Of a stretch of 48,310 nucleotides of DNA, positions 5,995 to 16,109 are shown piece by piece (position 1 is the stretch's first letter; each line of letters starts with the position of its first letter). A model generated the notes under the pieces. The model saw only the letters and a program-made list of their open reading frames with translations. It was not told the origin of the DNA and ran no database searches. Origin of the DNA: Bradyrhizobium cenepequi (lineage in GTDB: Bacteria; Pseudomonadota; Alphaproteobacteria; Rhizobiales; Xanthobacteraceae). The position numbers were made by a program, and so were the translations under genes. The stretch spans positions 1-48,310 of the forward strand of contig NZ_JAGKJI010000051.1 of the NCBI RefSeq assembly GCF_020329485.1. The letters are read 5' to 3'.

Positions 5995-7242
5995 CTAGCG
6001 CGCCGCGCTCATGGAACGCAGCACCGCTTCGCTCGGCCAGCAATCGACCTTCAGGCCTGCCGATTTCTGGTAGGCGCCGAGCGCGGCGCGGGTCAGCATC
6101 CCGGCCTTGCCGTCGAGCTTGTCCTTGTAGAGACCGATCCGCGTGAGATGACGCTGCATCGCCTCGACATCGGTGGTGCGTAATTGCGTCGTCGCCGACC
6201 AGGGCGTCGCGAACGGCAGCGGACTCGTCATTCGGTCGGCTAGATGGCCGACGAACAGCACATAGAGATCCGAGAAATTGTATTCCTTGATGACGAAGTA
6301 GTTCTTCGTGGTCAGGAATGCCGGACCGTAGATGCCTTCGGGCTGCAACAATGAGGCGGGCTGCGCCTGCTCCGTCGCATTGAGCTTCTGTCCGCGCACC
6401 GGCACAAAGCCTGAGCGCAGCCATTCGCCGATCGGTCTCGACACTTCGGGCACGCCCATCGTGCAATCGACATTGGTCGGCGCCTTCACCTCGTAGGCCC
6501 AGCGCACGCCCTTCTGCCACCCTTTGTTGACGAGCTGCTGGGCGGCGGAAGCGAGCGCATCCGGCACCGAGTGCCAGATGTCGATGCGGCCATCTCCGTC
6601 GAGATCGACGCCGTGCTTGTAGTATTCGGACGGCAGGAACTGCGTGAGCCCGGTCGCGGCGGCCCAGGACGAGCGCATCTCCTGGCGCGTCACCGCGCCC
6701 TCGCCGAGGATCTTCAGCGCGAGGATGAACTCGGTGCGGTACTGGTCCTTGCGGCGGCCGACATAGGCCTGCGTCGCGACCACGCGCAGCGTGTCGTAAG
6801 GCAGCTTGTAGCGGCCGTAATCGGTCTCGCGCCCCCAAATTGCGAGCACCACGGTCGCGGGCACGCCGAAGCGATTTTCGATCTCATTGAGGTCAGCGCG
6901 ATATTTCTGCATCAGCCGCTGCCCTTCGGCCGCGAGCCGCGCAATCGAGGCTTCCTTGATATAATCCGCCGGCACCTGGACGAATTCGGCCTGCGACGGC
7001 GCACCGGTCGCCGGACGGCCCGGCAGGATCAGGTCCGGCAGCTTGTAATCAGGCTCAAGCCCGCGCGTCTCGCGATCGAACGTCGCGCGCGATACGCCGG
7101 CAGCCTGCGCCTCCGGCCACAGCGAAGCGATGAACTGAGTGAAGGCCGCATCGGCGGCGCGGGCGGGTGAGGCCGCTGCTAACGTCAAGAAAAGGCCGAA
7201 GGCGAGCGCGCGAAGGAATGGCAAGTCGAACGGCCTATTCAC
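5995..7242 (-). CDS. Lytic murein transglycosylase (MltB/SLT_2 type) with peptidoglycan-binding domain
   Basis: This 415-residue periplasmic enzyme cleaves peptidoglycan glycan strands to 1,6-anhydro ends. A signal peptide (ALAFGLFLTLAAASPARA) is followed by the SLT_2 catalytic domain. The catalytic Glu139 lies in AIWGRETDYGRY, and later family markers are GLTQFLPSEY and VDLDGDGRIDIW. A C-terminal PG_binding_1 repeat (about 350-410, MQRHLTRIGLY, DGKAGMLTRAALGAYQ) anchors it to the wall. The start is best placed at the GTG at 7242, seven bases after a GGA. A TTG four codons earlier is possible. It is monocistronic and convergent with the glycine-zipper genes. Confidence 0.92.
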   Translation of the reverse strand: MNRPFDLPFLRALAFGLFLTLAAASPARAADAAFTQFIASLWPEAQAAGVSRATFDRETRGLEPDYKLPDLILPGRPATGAPSQAEFVQVPADYIKEASIARLAAEGQRLMQKYRADLNEIENRFGVPATVVLAIWGRETDYGRYKLPYDTLRVVATQAYVGRRKDQYRTEFILALKILGEGAVTRQEMRSSWAAATGLTQFLPSEYYKHGVDLDGDGRIDIWHSVPDALASAAQQLVNKGWQKGVRWAYEVKAPTNVDCTMGVPEVSRPIGEWLRSGFVPVRGQKLNATEQAQPASLLQPEGIYGPAFLTTKNYFVIKEYNFSDLYVLFVGHLADRMTSPLPFATPWSATTQLRTTDVEAMQRHLTRIGLYKDKLDGKAGMLTRAALGAYQKSAGLKVDCWPSEAVLRSMSAAR

Positions 7243-7336
7243 ACAGCGGTCCAATCGGAGTGCCGTCCTGTTCTCACAGCGGATATCGGTCGCACTCCGT
7301 GTATAAACCTAGCACGACCTCCCGATAGCTGCACGT

Positions 7337-7921
7337 TCAATGTTCAGCCGCCTGCCTGGCGTCTTCAACCGACGCGTTCGACAGCCGGTCGACCACGGCA
7401 ATGCCGATCGCGGACAGGATGAAGACGGTGTGGATGATGGTCTGCCACATCACGCCCGTCTCTGTGTAGTTGGTCTTGCCCGACGCCAATGCACCGGCCT
7501 CGATGAATGTCCGCAACAGGTGGATCGAGGAGATGCCGATGATCGCCATCGCGAGCTTGATCTTGAGCACGCTGGCGTTGACGTGGCTCAGCCATTCCGG
7601 CTCGTCGGGATGGCCCCGCAGGTTGAGACGCGAGACGAAGGTCTCGTAGCCGCCGACGATCACCATCACCAGGAGGTTCGAGATCATGACGACGTCGATC
7701 AGGCCGAGCACCGCCAGCATGATCTGCTGCTCGCTGAAATCGAAGGCGTGGGCGAATAGGTGCCACAACTCCTTGATGAACAGCACCACATAGACGCCCT
7801 GGGCGATAATCAGCCCGACATAAAGCGGCAATTGCAGCCAGCGCGATCCGAAGATCAGCATGGGAACCGGACGCAGCGATATGCTCTTCGGCGGCACGGA
7901 TGCGTCGGAGGTGGCAGACAT
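7337..7921 (-). CDS. UPF0114 (YqhA-type) inner-membrane protein
   Basis: This 194-residue protein matches UPF0114/TIGR00645. It has four hydrophobic spans at about residues 30-50, 66-90, 120-138 and 160-178. Family segments are IFGSRWLQLPLYVGLIIAQ, VVMISNLLVMVIVGGYE and KIKLAMAIIGISSIHLLRTF. The length is normal for the family with a short non-conserved N-terminal tail. The molecular function is not established. It lies between the transglycosylase and ettA, all on the minus strand, but gaps of about 80-100 bp suggest separate transcripts. Confidence 0.9.
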   Translation of the reverse strand: MSATSDASVPPKSISLRPVPMLIFGSRWLQLPLYVGLIIAQGVYVVLFIKELWHLFAHAFDFSEQQIMLAVLGLIDVVMISNLLVMVIVGGYETFVSRLNLRGHPDEPEWLSHVNASVLKIKLAMAIIGISSIHLLRTFIEAGALASGKTNYTETGVMWQTIIHTVFILSAIGIAVVDRLSNASVEDARQAAEH

Positions 7922-8018
7922 TCTGAATGGCTCGCGGCAGGATTGGAGATTGCGGAGCGCTATATCTACGCAATCTCCCGGCGGTGAAAAGCGACAACTG
8001 GCCGCAGCAGGAACGCCG

Positions 8019-9668
<1,650 letters not shown>

Positions 9669-9922
9669 TGAGTCCCCTGGAATCGGCAGGATTTGTGGAA
9701 ATTTTTGCTGCCGCCGATGTAGCCGCCGGGCCTTCAAAGCGCAACCGCACCCCGCACGTTTTCCATCCGTTCACCCCGATGATTACGGGGTCGAAACCAT
9801 GTGTGCGCAAGATGACGACAATTGAAACCATCTTTTAATAAATCGGGCGAAATCTCGCTTTCGGCGTCGAAAACGGCATTTTGCGCGAGAAAGCCGCGCA
9901 TGACGAACAGGAGGGCTGCGTT

Positions 9923-10123
9923 ATGGCAACGAGCACTTCCCTGCCCGCAACCGGGACCGGCCGCGCTGGCCTTGTGAAGATTGTCGCCGAATTCCGCGCC
10001 TTCTGCCACGAATTCTTCATCAGGGCGTTCAACCCCTACCGGCCGGAACTGCACTACATGCGCGGACCTGGTCCGGCCTGGCGCGCCAAGCACCGGGTGC
10101 GGTCGAGCCTGTCGGATATTTGA
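9923..10123 (+). CDS. Small protein of unknown function
   Basis: I do not recognise this 66-residue protein. The ATG at 9923 follows a strong AGGAGGG ribosome binding site with eight-base spacing, which is the main argument for translation. The middle is aromatic and amphipathic (VKIVAEFRAFCHEFFIRAFN), then PYRPELHYMRGPGPAWRAKH and a short basic tail. There is no signal peptide and no clear membrane span. It is divergent from ettA with about 250 bp between, and codirectional with the dehydrogenase 105 bp downstream. Confidence 0.6.
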   Translation: MATSTSLPATGTGRAGLVKIVAEFRAFCHEFFIRAFNPYRPELHYMRGPGPAWRAKHRVRSSLSDI

Positions 10124-10228
10124 GCTGACGTTCCTCAAGTCCGCTTGCGCGACCCGACGATTGCGCGCAACCATGACGATCTCTCCTGACGGTATTCTGT
10201 CGTCCTCTCACCAGAGACGGATTCTCCG

Positions 10229-11191
10229 ATGACGCGGCTGCGCTGTGCAATCCTCGACGATTATTTCAACCTGTCACTTTCGGTCGCGGACTGGTCCGGG
10301 ATCACGGGCCGCGTCGACGTCACCGTATTCAGGGAGCCGTTTGCGAGCCAGGCGGCGGCCGCGAGCACGCTCGCCGATTTCGAGATCATCTGCGCGATGC
10401 GTGAGCGCACTGCATTTCCGCGCACGCTGTTCGCAGCGCTGCCCAAGCTGAAACTTCTGCTGACATCAGGCATGCGTAATGCCGCGATCGATGTGGACGC
10501 CGCCAAGGACCACAAGGTGGTGCTGTGCGGGACGCAATATAGCCGCGACCCGACAGCTGCCCTGACGCTCGGCCTGATCCTGGAACTCACGCGCGGCATC
10601 GGCCGCGAGAACGCGCGGATGCATGCCGGCGAGCCCTGGCAGACCTTTGCCGGCGTCGAGATCGAGGGCTGCACGCTCGGCGTGGTCGGGCTCGGCAAGC
10701 TCGGCAGCCGGGTGGCCAAGCTCGCGCAGGCGTTCGGCATGAACGTCATCGCCTGGAGCCCCAACCTGACGGCCGAGAAATGCAAGGAGGTCGGTGTCGG
10801 CTACGCCAGCAAGGAGGAGTTGTTTTCGACCGCCGACATCGTCACCATCCATGTGGTGCTGAGCGAGCGCTCGCGCGGGCTCGTGGGCGCCGCCGATCTC
10901 GCGCGGATGAAGCCGACGGCCTATCTCGTCAATACCGCGCGCGGGCCGATCGTCGACGAGAACGCACTATTGGAAGTCCTGAGCGCGAAGAAGATCGCGG
11001 GTGCGGGCATCGACGTGTTCTCGGTCGAGCCGCTGCCGGTCGACCATCCCTTCCGCAAACTCGGCAACCTCGTGCTGACGCCGCACCTTGGCTACGCGAC
11101 CCAGGAGAGCCTTGGCATCCATTACGGCCAGATGGTCGAGTGCATCGATGCCTGGACCAAGGGTGGCGAACCGCCGCGGCGACTGGCGTAA
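10229..11191 (+). CDS. D-2-hydroxyacid dehydrogenase family protein
   Basis: This 320-residue NAD-dependent enzyme interconverts 2-oxoacids and D-2-hydroxyacids. The Rossmann motif is GLGKLG (154-159). The catalytic triad is Arg238 (VNTARGP), Glu267 (SVEPLP) and His286 (LTPHLGY). The NAD-domain C-terminal boundary and length are normal for the family. Substrate identity cannot be assigned. It ends one base before the stop of the convergent SorC-type regulator, so the two genes abut tail to tail. The regulator's own target operon lies on its other side, which makes this enzyme a possible functional neighbour of that operon. Confidence 0.93.
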   Translation: MTRLRCAILDDYFNLSLSVADWSGITGRVDVTVFREPFASQAAAASTLADFEIICAMRERTAFPRTLFAALPKLKLLLTSGMRNAAIDVDAAKDHKVVLCGTQYSRDPTAALTLGLILELTRGIGRENARMHAGEPWQTFAGVEIEGCTLGVVGLGKLGSRVAKLAQAFGMNVIAWSPNLTAEKCKEVGVGYASKEELFSTADIVTIHVVLSERSRGLVGAADLARMKPTAYLVNTARGPIVDENALLEVLSAKKIAGAGIDVFSVEPLPVDHPFRKLGNLVLTPHLGYATQESLGIHYGQMVECIDAWTKGGEPPRRLA

Positions 11192-12169
11192 TCACCGATC
11201 TTCGCAAAGGGCGGTCGCGACACGTTCGTCCGTGATCAGGATGTCGGCGAGCCCCGCGCGGATTGCCGCTCTGATGATCGGGAGCTTCTGAAGGCCGCCG
11301 GCCGCAAGGATGCGCTCGCGCACCGCCTTGAGATCGCGCATCGACGGATGGATCACGCGCTCGGTCAGGGGATGCGTGACGGTATTGCCATCCTCGTCGA
11401 GATAGTGGCCGCAGATATCGCCGACGGCGCCGGCGTCGCGCAGCGATTGCCATGTCTGCCGCGATATAACGCAGTATTCCAGCGCTTTCGATTGTTCGGA
11501 CAGATCGATCGCGCTGAACAGGGCGATATCCAGCTCGGCGACAATTGCGAGAACCGAGCGAACCGGCTCGCTGGAAACCAGCGCGTCGCGGAGCTGTGCC
11601 GTTGGCGCGAACATCGGTGCGGTCACATAGTAGCACGTCGCGCCCAAAGCGCGCGCCATCATCGCTGCGTTGTCGTAAGGGTTGATCGCCGTGCTTTCGG
11701 CAAGCCCGCCACACAGCAGAACGACACGACAGCCGTCGCCGGAGCGGCGCCGCAGATTTTGCGCGGCCATGTTGATGGTGCCGCCCCATGTGATACCGAG
11801 CGTTCCGGCGGGCGGCAAGTGCTCGGAAATGTAATGGCCGGCGGCGGCGCCGACGAGGTTGCGGACATCGGTATCGCCAATCGGCCCGGGCACGACGATG
11901 GCGTTGCGCAACCTGAACCGCGCAACTAGGCGCGCCTCAAGTTCACTGCAGGGACCGAAGGGGCTGGCGATAGAGATCTGGACGACGCCGCGTTCCCGCG
12001 CCTCTCCGAGGATCTGGTTGACGCGCTTTCGGGTGATTTTCAGGTGCTGCGCGATGACGTCCTGGGTCTGCCCCTCCTTGTAGTAGTGCCAGCAGATGCG
12101 GGCGACCAACGCGTCCCCGTTCTCCGTCTCCGGCCCGAATGTTTCGATTTCCGTCGCCTGTCTGGTCAC
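11192..12169 (-). CDS. SorC/DeoR-family sugar-binding transcriptional regulator
   Basis: This 325-residue protein has an N-terminal HTH at about residues 32-58 (GQTQDVIAQHLKITRKRVNQ). A C-terminal SorC-type effector domain (65-320) follows, with VVPGPIGDTDVRNLVG, LGITWGG, LCGGL and RAAIRAGLADILITDE, the phosphosugar-isomerase-like fold that binds sugar phosphates or related ligands. The start is a GTG after GGGGAAAGA. It is divergent from the binding protein-amidase-phosphatase operon. The 124-bp gap contains a three-copy palindrome that is a good operator candidate. The ligand is unknown; it should be a metabolite of the pathway encoded opposite. Confidence 0.92.
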   Translation of the reverse strand: MTRQATEIETFGPETENGDALVARICWHYYKEGQTQDVIAQHLKITRKRVNQILGEARERGVVQISIASPFGPCSELEARLVARFRLRNAIVVPGPIGDTDVRNLVGAAAGHYISEHLPPAGTLGITWGGTINMAAQNLRRRSGDGCRVVLLCGGLAESTAINPYDNAAMMARALGATCYYVTAPMFAPTAQLRDALVSSEPVRSVLAIVAELDIALFSAIDLSEQSKALEYCVISRQTWQSLRDAGAVGDICGHYLDEDGNTVTHPLTERVIHPSMRDLKAVRERILAAGGLQKLPIIRAAIRAGLADILITDERVATALCEDR

Positions 12170-12214
12170 GCTCTTTCCCCATCGACTTCGATATCTAGGC
12201 CGCCTTCATCAGCC

Positions 12215-12248
12215 GACACATATGTACCACATATGTCACATATGTGTC
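12215..12248. promoter_or_regulatory. Triple ACATATGT operator between SorC-type regulator and operon
   Basis: The 8-bp palindrome ACATATGT occurs three times, at 12218-12225, 12229-12236 and 12238-12245. The outer copies extend to an 11-bp inverted repeat, GACACATATGT (12215-12225) and ACATATGTGTC (12238-12248). The spacing of copies is 11 and 9 bp, close to one helical turn. It lies 46 bp before the +strand operon start and 46 bp before the regulator start. A multi-half-site array is typical of SorC-family tetramers. Assignment to this regulator is inference. Confidence 0.7.
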
Positions 12249-12293
12249 GCGCCGAATTGTTAGGGTGCGCTGCACCTCACGCGGAGCAGCGAA

Positions 12294-13499
12294 ATGTATC
12301 GAAAAATCCTGATTTCAATTGCACTTAGCTCAATACTCACGTCGCCGGCCTTCTCTCAATTTTCGGACAGTAAGGTCGTCATCGGGGTCATGGGCGATCA
12401 AAGCGGCGTGGTCTCCGATGTCGGCGGGCCGGGCTCGATCAAGGCCGCGCGGATGGCCGTTGCCGATTTTGGCGGCTCGATCGACGGAGTCCCGATCGAG
12501 ATCATCACCGCCGATCATCAGAACAAGCCGGATGTCGCTTCAGCCATTGCACGCGAGTGGTTTGACCGGCAAGGCGTCGACGCCATTGTCGACCTGCCCC
12601 ATTCGGGCGCGGTATTCGCGCTGATGACGATCGCGACCGAGAAGAAGCGGTCGCTCCTGGTATCGGGTGCCGCCAGCGTCGAGATCACCGGCGCACGTTG
12701 CTCGCCCTACGTCACCCACTGGACCGACGACACTTACGCGCTAGCGCGCGGCACGGCTGCGGCGCTGACCGAGCAGGGGCAGAAGTCCTGGTTCTTCCTC
12801 ACTGCCGACTACGCTTTCGGCCACGACCTGGAGAAAGATGCTACCGCCGTGGTGCGGGAGCGCGGCGGCAAGGTGCTCGGCAGCGCGCGCCATCCGCTCA
12901 ACACCGCCGATTTCGCCTCGCTGTTGTTGCGTGCCCAAAGCTCGAGCGCGCAGGTCGTCGCACTCGCGAGCGCCGGCGCCGATACGGTCAATGCGATCAA
13001 GCAGGCCGGCCAGTTCGACATCATGCGCACGCAGAAGATCGCGGCGCTCCACGCTTTCATCACCGATGTCCACAGCCTTGGCCTGGAAGCGGCGCAAGGG
13101 CTTATCATCACCACCGGCTTCTATTGGGATGACAGCGACGGCACCCGCGATTTCGCGCTGCGTTTCCTGAAGGAGCACGGCCGAATGCCGACCCGCGAAC
13201 AGGCCGGCGTCTATTCCGGCGTCCTGCATTTCCTGAAAGCCGCGAGAAGCGCCAATAGCGACGATGCCGTGATCGTCAATGCCGAGATGCGCCAGCTCCC
13301 CGTCGATCGGTTCGGGCAGCGGGCTGTCCTGCAGCAGAACGGCCGCCTCGCCTATGACCTCGGCGTCTACAGCGTGAAGTCGCCCGCAGCGAGCCGGCAG
13401 CCCTGGGACTATTACGAGCGGATCGCCACCGTTCCCGCCGCGACCGCGTTCCGCTCGGCCGCCGAGTCCGGCTGCAGCATCACAGCCTCGGTTCGATGA
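12294..13499 (+). CDS. Periplasmic substrate-binding protein, branched-chain amino acid (Leu/Ile/Val) type
   Basis: This 401-residue protein has a signal peptide (SIALSSILTSPAFS, cut near residue 22). A type-1 periplasmic binding fold follows, with VVIGVMGDQSGVVSDVGGPG, AVADFGGSIDGVPIEI, VDAIVDLPHSGAVFAL, WFFLTADYAFGHDLE and KTARLNG-like dimer-edge segments. Members of this fold bind amino acids, amides and aromatic acids. GGAG lies seven bases before the ATG. Its stop overlaps the amidase start by 4 bp, so the two are translationally coupled. No permease or ATPase gene is nearby. The ligand is probably the amide or ester processed by the downstream enzymes. Confidence 0.92.
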   Translation: MYRKILISIALSSILTSPAFSQFSDSKVVIGVMGDQSGVVSDVGGPGSIKAARMAVADFGGSIDGVPIEIITADHQNKPDVASAIAREWFDRQGVDAIVDLPHSGAVFALMTIATEKKRSLLVSGAASVEITGARCSPYVTHWTDDTYALARGTAAALTEQGQKSWFFLTADYAFGHDLEKDATAVVRERGGKVLGSARHPLNTADFASLLLRAQSSSAQVVALASAGADTVNAIKQAGQFDIMRTQKIAALHAFITDVHSLGLEAAQGLIITTGFYWDDSDGTRDFALRFLKEHGRMPTREQAGVYSGVLHFLKAARSANSDDAVIVNAEMRQLPVDRFGQRAVLQQNGRLAYDLGVYSVKSPAASRQPWDYYERIATVPAATAFRSAAESGCSITASVR

Positions 13500-14809
13500 T
13501 GACCGGGTCCACGCTTCCAAATCACCTGTCGGCCAGCGTGCTGGCGAGCAGGCTTAAGCGGGGCGAGACAAGCGCCCTCGATCTGATGAATGCCTGCCTC
13601 GACCGGATCGCCGCGCGTGAGCCGGAGGTCAAGGCGTGGACTTTCCTCGATGCGGAACGGGCGCGCGAGCAGGCACGGCGTGCGGACGCGCAGCGCGCCT
13701 CAGGCCAATCGCTCGGCGCGCTGCATGGCCTGCCGATCGGGGTGAAAGACGTATTCGACACCGCCGACATGCCTTCCGAATATGGCAGCGAAACGCTTCG
13801 CGGCCGGCAGCCGGATGCCGATGCGGACGCCGTTGCGGCACTGCGCCGCGCAGGCGCGATCATTGTCGGCAAGACCGCGACATCCGAATTCGGGATGTAC
13901 CATCCGAGCCCGACCCGCAATCCTAAGGATCTGTCGCGCTCTCCGGGCGTGTCATCGGCGGGTTCTGCCGCCGCGGTCGTCGACCACATGGTGCCGCTCG
14001 CGCTCGGCACGCAGCATACCGCTTCGACTACCCTCCCCGCATCGTATTGCGGCGCATTCGCGTTCAAGGCCTCGTTCGGATTCACGTCGATGGCGGGATC
14101 GAATGTGCTGGTGCCGAGGATGGCGCATCTTGGCCTGTTGGCTCGCTCGATCTCGGATTTGTGTCTTTTCGCCGGCGCGTTCGATCCCGCGTTGGCTGCT
14201 GTCCAGCCTGCGGCCCCAGTGCCTCGTCTCGGCGTGGTCAAGGGGCCCGGCTGGAAGCTGATCAACGACGATGCGGGCCAAGCATTCGAGACGTTCATCG
14301 AGGCACTGCCGACCAAGATCGTCGAGGTCGAACTCCCGGTTGAATTCGATCAGGCGCTCGATGTCGCCTTCGGGCTGCTCAACGCGCATCTCGCTTATCG
14401 CTTCGGTTCGAGCCCGGCCGAAATCATCCGCCGCTATTGCGCGCCACTGCAGCAGGGCATCGAAGCCGGCCGCATCATCAGCGCGGCGCGCTACCTCACG
14501 CTCGATGCAGAGGCCGACCGTCTCGTTGAACTGGCCTCGCGACTGTTGGTCGAACACGATGCGCTGATCACCCTGTCGGCGCCGGGCGAGGCGATGCGGC
14601 TGGAAGAAGGACCGGGCTCCGGCGTCATGTCGATGCCATGGAGCCTCTGCGGCCTGCCGACCGTCTCGCTGCCGCTGCTCAGGGGTGGCCATGGGCTTCC
14701 AATTGGCGTTCAACTGATAGGCGCTCGCGGGCGCGATGGCGATCTGTTGCGCGTCGCCGGTTGGGTCGAGAATGCGGCCTGCGAACGCGCTGATGGAGCG
14801 GAGGCCTGA
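13496..14809 (+). CDS. Amidase-signature family hydrolase
   Basis: This 437-residue enzyme hydrolyses C-N amide bonds. The amidase-signature triad is recognisable as Lys84 (GLPIGVKD), the cis-Ser at 153/154 (GVSSAGSAAA) and nucleophile Ser177 (HTASTTLPAS). The usual GGSSGGS and TGGS loops are altered to GVSSAGS and HTAS, so this is a divergent member whose specificity cannot be assigned to GatA-, acetamidase- or allophanate-type. It starts at 13496, overlapping the upstream stop by 4 bp. The ATG one codon later is equivalent. It overlaps the next gene by 1 bp. The three genes form one operon opposite the SorC-type regulator. Confidence 0.92.
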   Translation: MMTGSTLPNHLSASVLASRLKRGETSALDLMNACLDRIAAREPEVKAWTFLDAERAREQARRADAQRASGQSLGALHGLPIGVKDVFDTADMPSEYGSETLRGRQPDADADAVAALRRAGAIIVGKTATSEFGMYHPSPTRNPKDLSRSPGVSSAGSAAAVVDHMVPLALGTQHTASTTLPASYCGAFAFKASFGFTSMAGSNVLVPRMAHLGLLARSISDLCLFAGAFDPALAAVQPAAPVPRLGVVKGPGWKLINDDAGQAFETFIEALPTKIVEVELPVEFDQALDVAFGLLNAHLAYRFGSSPAEIIRRYCAPLQQGIEAGRIISAARYLTLDAEADRLVELASRLLVEHDALITLSAPGEAMRLEEGPGSGVMSMPWSLCGLPTVSLPLLRGGHGLPIGVQLIGARGRDGDLLRVAGWVENAACERADGAEA

Positions 14810-16083
14810 TGCGACGCACGATCCTTGTCACCCTCGATGGGCTCCGGCGCGATCTCATCGCCCCGGAAACCATGCCGCACCTGGTCGCCTTCAGCCGACG
14901 TGCCGAGACTTTCGCCGATTACCGCACCGTATTTCCCTCCTGCACGCGCGTGGTCTCGGCCAGCATCGCCACGGGATGCTTCCCGGCGCGCCATGAACTG
15001 CAGGGCAATTCGATGGTGCTGGTGGAGAACGGCGAACTGGTCCCCCATGACGCAGGCACGCCCGACTTCCTGCAGCACAAGCGCAATATCACGGGCCGCT
15101 CGCTGGCGGTGCCGACGCTTGCCGAGCGCGTGTCGACCATCGGCGGCGCGATCGTCTTCAGCAATGTCTCGCCCGGTGCCGCGTACGCGCATGATCCCGA
15201 TGGTTATGGCCACGTCTATCATCGCGCCGGTTCGTTCGGACCGGGCCGTATTCCGATCCCCGAGCCCGATGCGTTGCATGTTCAGCCGGACCTTGGCAGC
15301 GATCGGGCGATGACGGAGCGGTTCATCCATGAAGTTGTGTTCGGGCGACGCCCGGCACTCGGCATTCTCTGGCTGGGAGATCCCGACGCAACCCAGCACA
15401 TCTCTCCCTTGGGCTCCGCCGAGCATCTCGAGGCGCTAAGGCAATCGGATCTGCGGGCGCAGGAGGTGATCGAAGCCGTCGAGGCTTGTCGTGCCCGCGC
15501 TGAGGACATCCTGCTCATGATCGGTTCGGACCACGGCCACCAAACCGTGACCAGTGTCGTCGATATCGATCAGGATCTGGTCGCGGCCGGGCTCAAGGAT
15601 TCCGAACCCTCGCGTGACGTTATCGTCAGTTCGAACGGTACGTCCGCCCTGATCTACGTGCATCCGGATTGCTCCGATCGACTAGGCGCGCTCGCCGCCC
15701 ACCTCGACCGAGCCGCGTGGGCCGGTCGCATCGTATCGGCCGACGACCTGCACCGTATTGGGCAGGCGCCGCACCATCAGCTTGCCTTCGCGGTTTCAAT
15801 GCGCGCGAATGATGAGCCCAATGCCTATGGCGTGCGTGGCACGAGCCTCGTCGCCAAACCTTCGTCCGGCAAAGCGGATCGGTTGGGCTGTGGCCAACAC
15901 GGCGGATTTGGCGCTTACGAACAATCGCCGTTCCTGATGATCAGCGGCAACGGTTTTGCAGCGGGCAAGGTTCGCGAGACCGCCGCCACGGTGGTCGATA
16001 TCGCCCCAACGATCCTGGCTCACCTTCGACTGGCGCAGGACGGCATGGATGGCGCCGCCCTGCAGCGACGATCGGAGGGCTGA
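14809..16083 (+). CDS. Alkaline phosphatase-superfamily (nucleotide pyrophosphatase/phosphodiesterase type) enzyme
   Basis: This 424-residue, apparently cytoplasmic metalloenzyme has no signal peptide. The two-zinc active site of the NPP/phosphonoacetate hydrolase group is visible. Asp10 (VTLDGLRRD), nucleophile Thr46 (FPSCTRVVSAS), Asp193 and His197 (GDPDATQH), and Asp241-His242 (GSDHGHQ) can be seen, with a late His in GQHGGFGAYEQSP. Such enzymes cleave phosphodiesters, pyrophosphates or C-P bonds. The start ATG overlaps the amidase stop (TGATG). With the amidase and binding protein it suggests uptake and stepwise cleavage of a compound with both an amide and a phosphoryl (or phosphonyl) group. 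That pathway is inference. Confidence 0.9.
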   Translation: MRRTILVTLDGLRRDLIAPETMPHLVAFSRRAETFADYRTVFPSCTRVVSASIATGCFPARHELQGNSMVLVENGELVPHDAGTPDFLQHKRNITGRSLAVPTLAERVSTIGGAIVFSNVSPGAAYAHDPDGYGHVYHRAGSFGPGRIPIPEPDALHVQPDLGSDRAMTERFIHEVVFGRRPALGILWLGDPDATQHISPLGSAEHLEALRQSDLRAQEVIEAVEACRARAEDILLMIGSDHGHQTVTSVVDIDQDLVAAGLKDSEPSRDVIVSSNGTSALIYVHPDCSDRLGALAAHLDRAAWAGRIVSADDLHRIGQAPHHQLAFAVSMRANDEPNAYGVRGTSLVAKPSSGKADRLGCGQHGGFGAYEQSPFLMISGNGFAAGKVRETAATVVDIAPTILAHLRLAQDGMDGAALQRRSEG

Positions 16084-16109
16084 CCGCACGGCGCCTTGGC
16101 ACCATCTGC

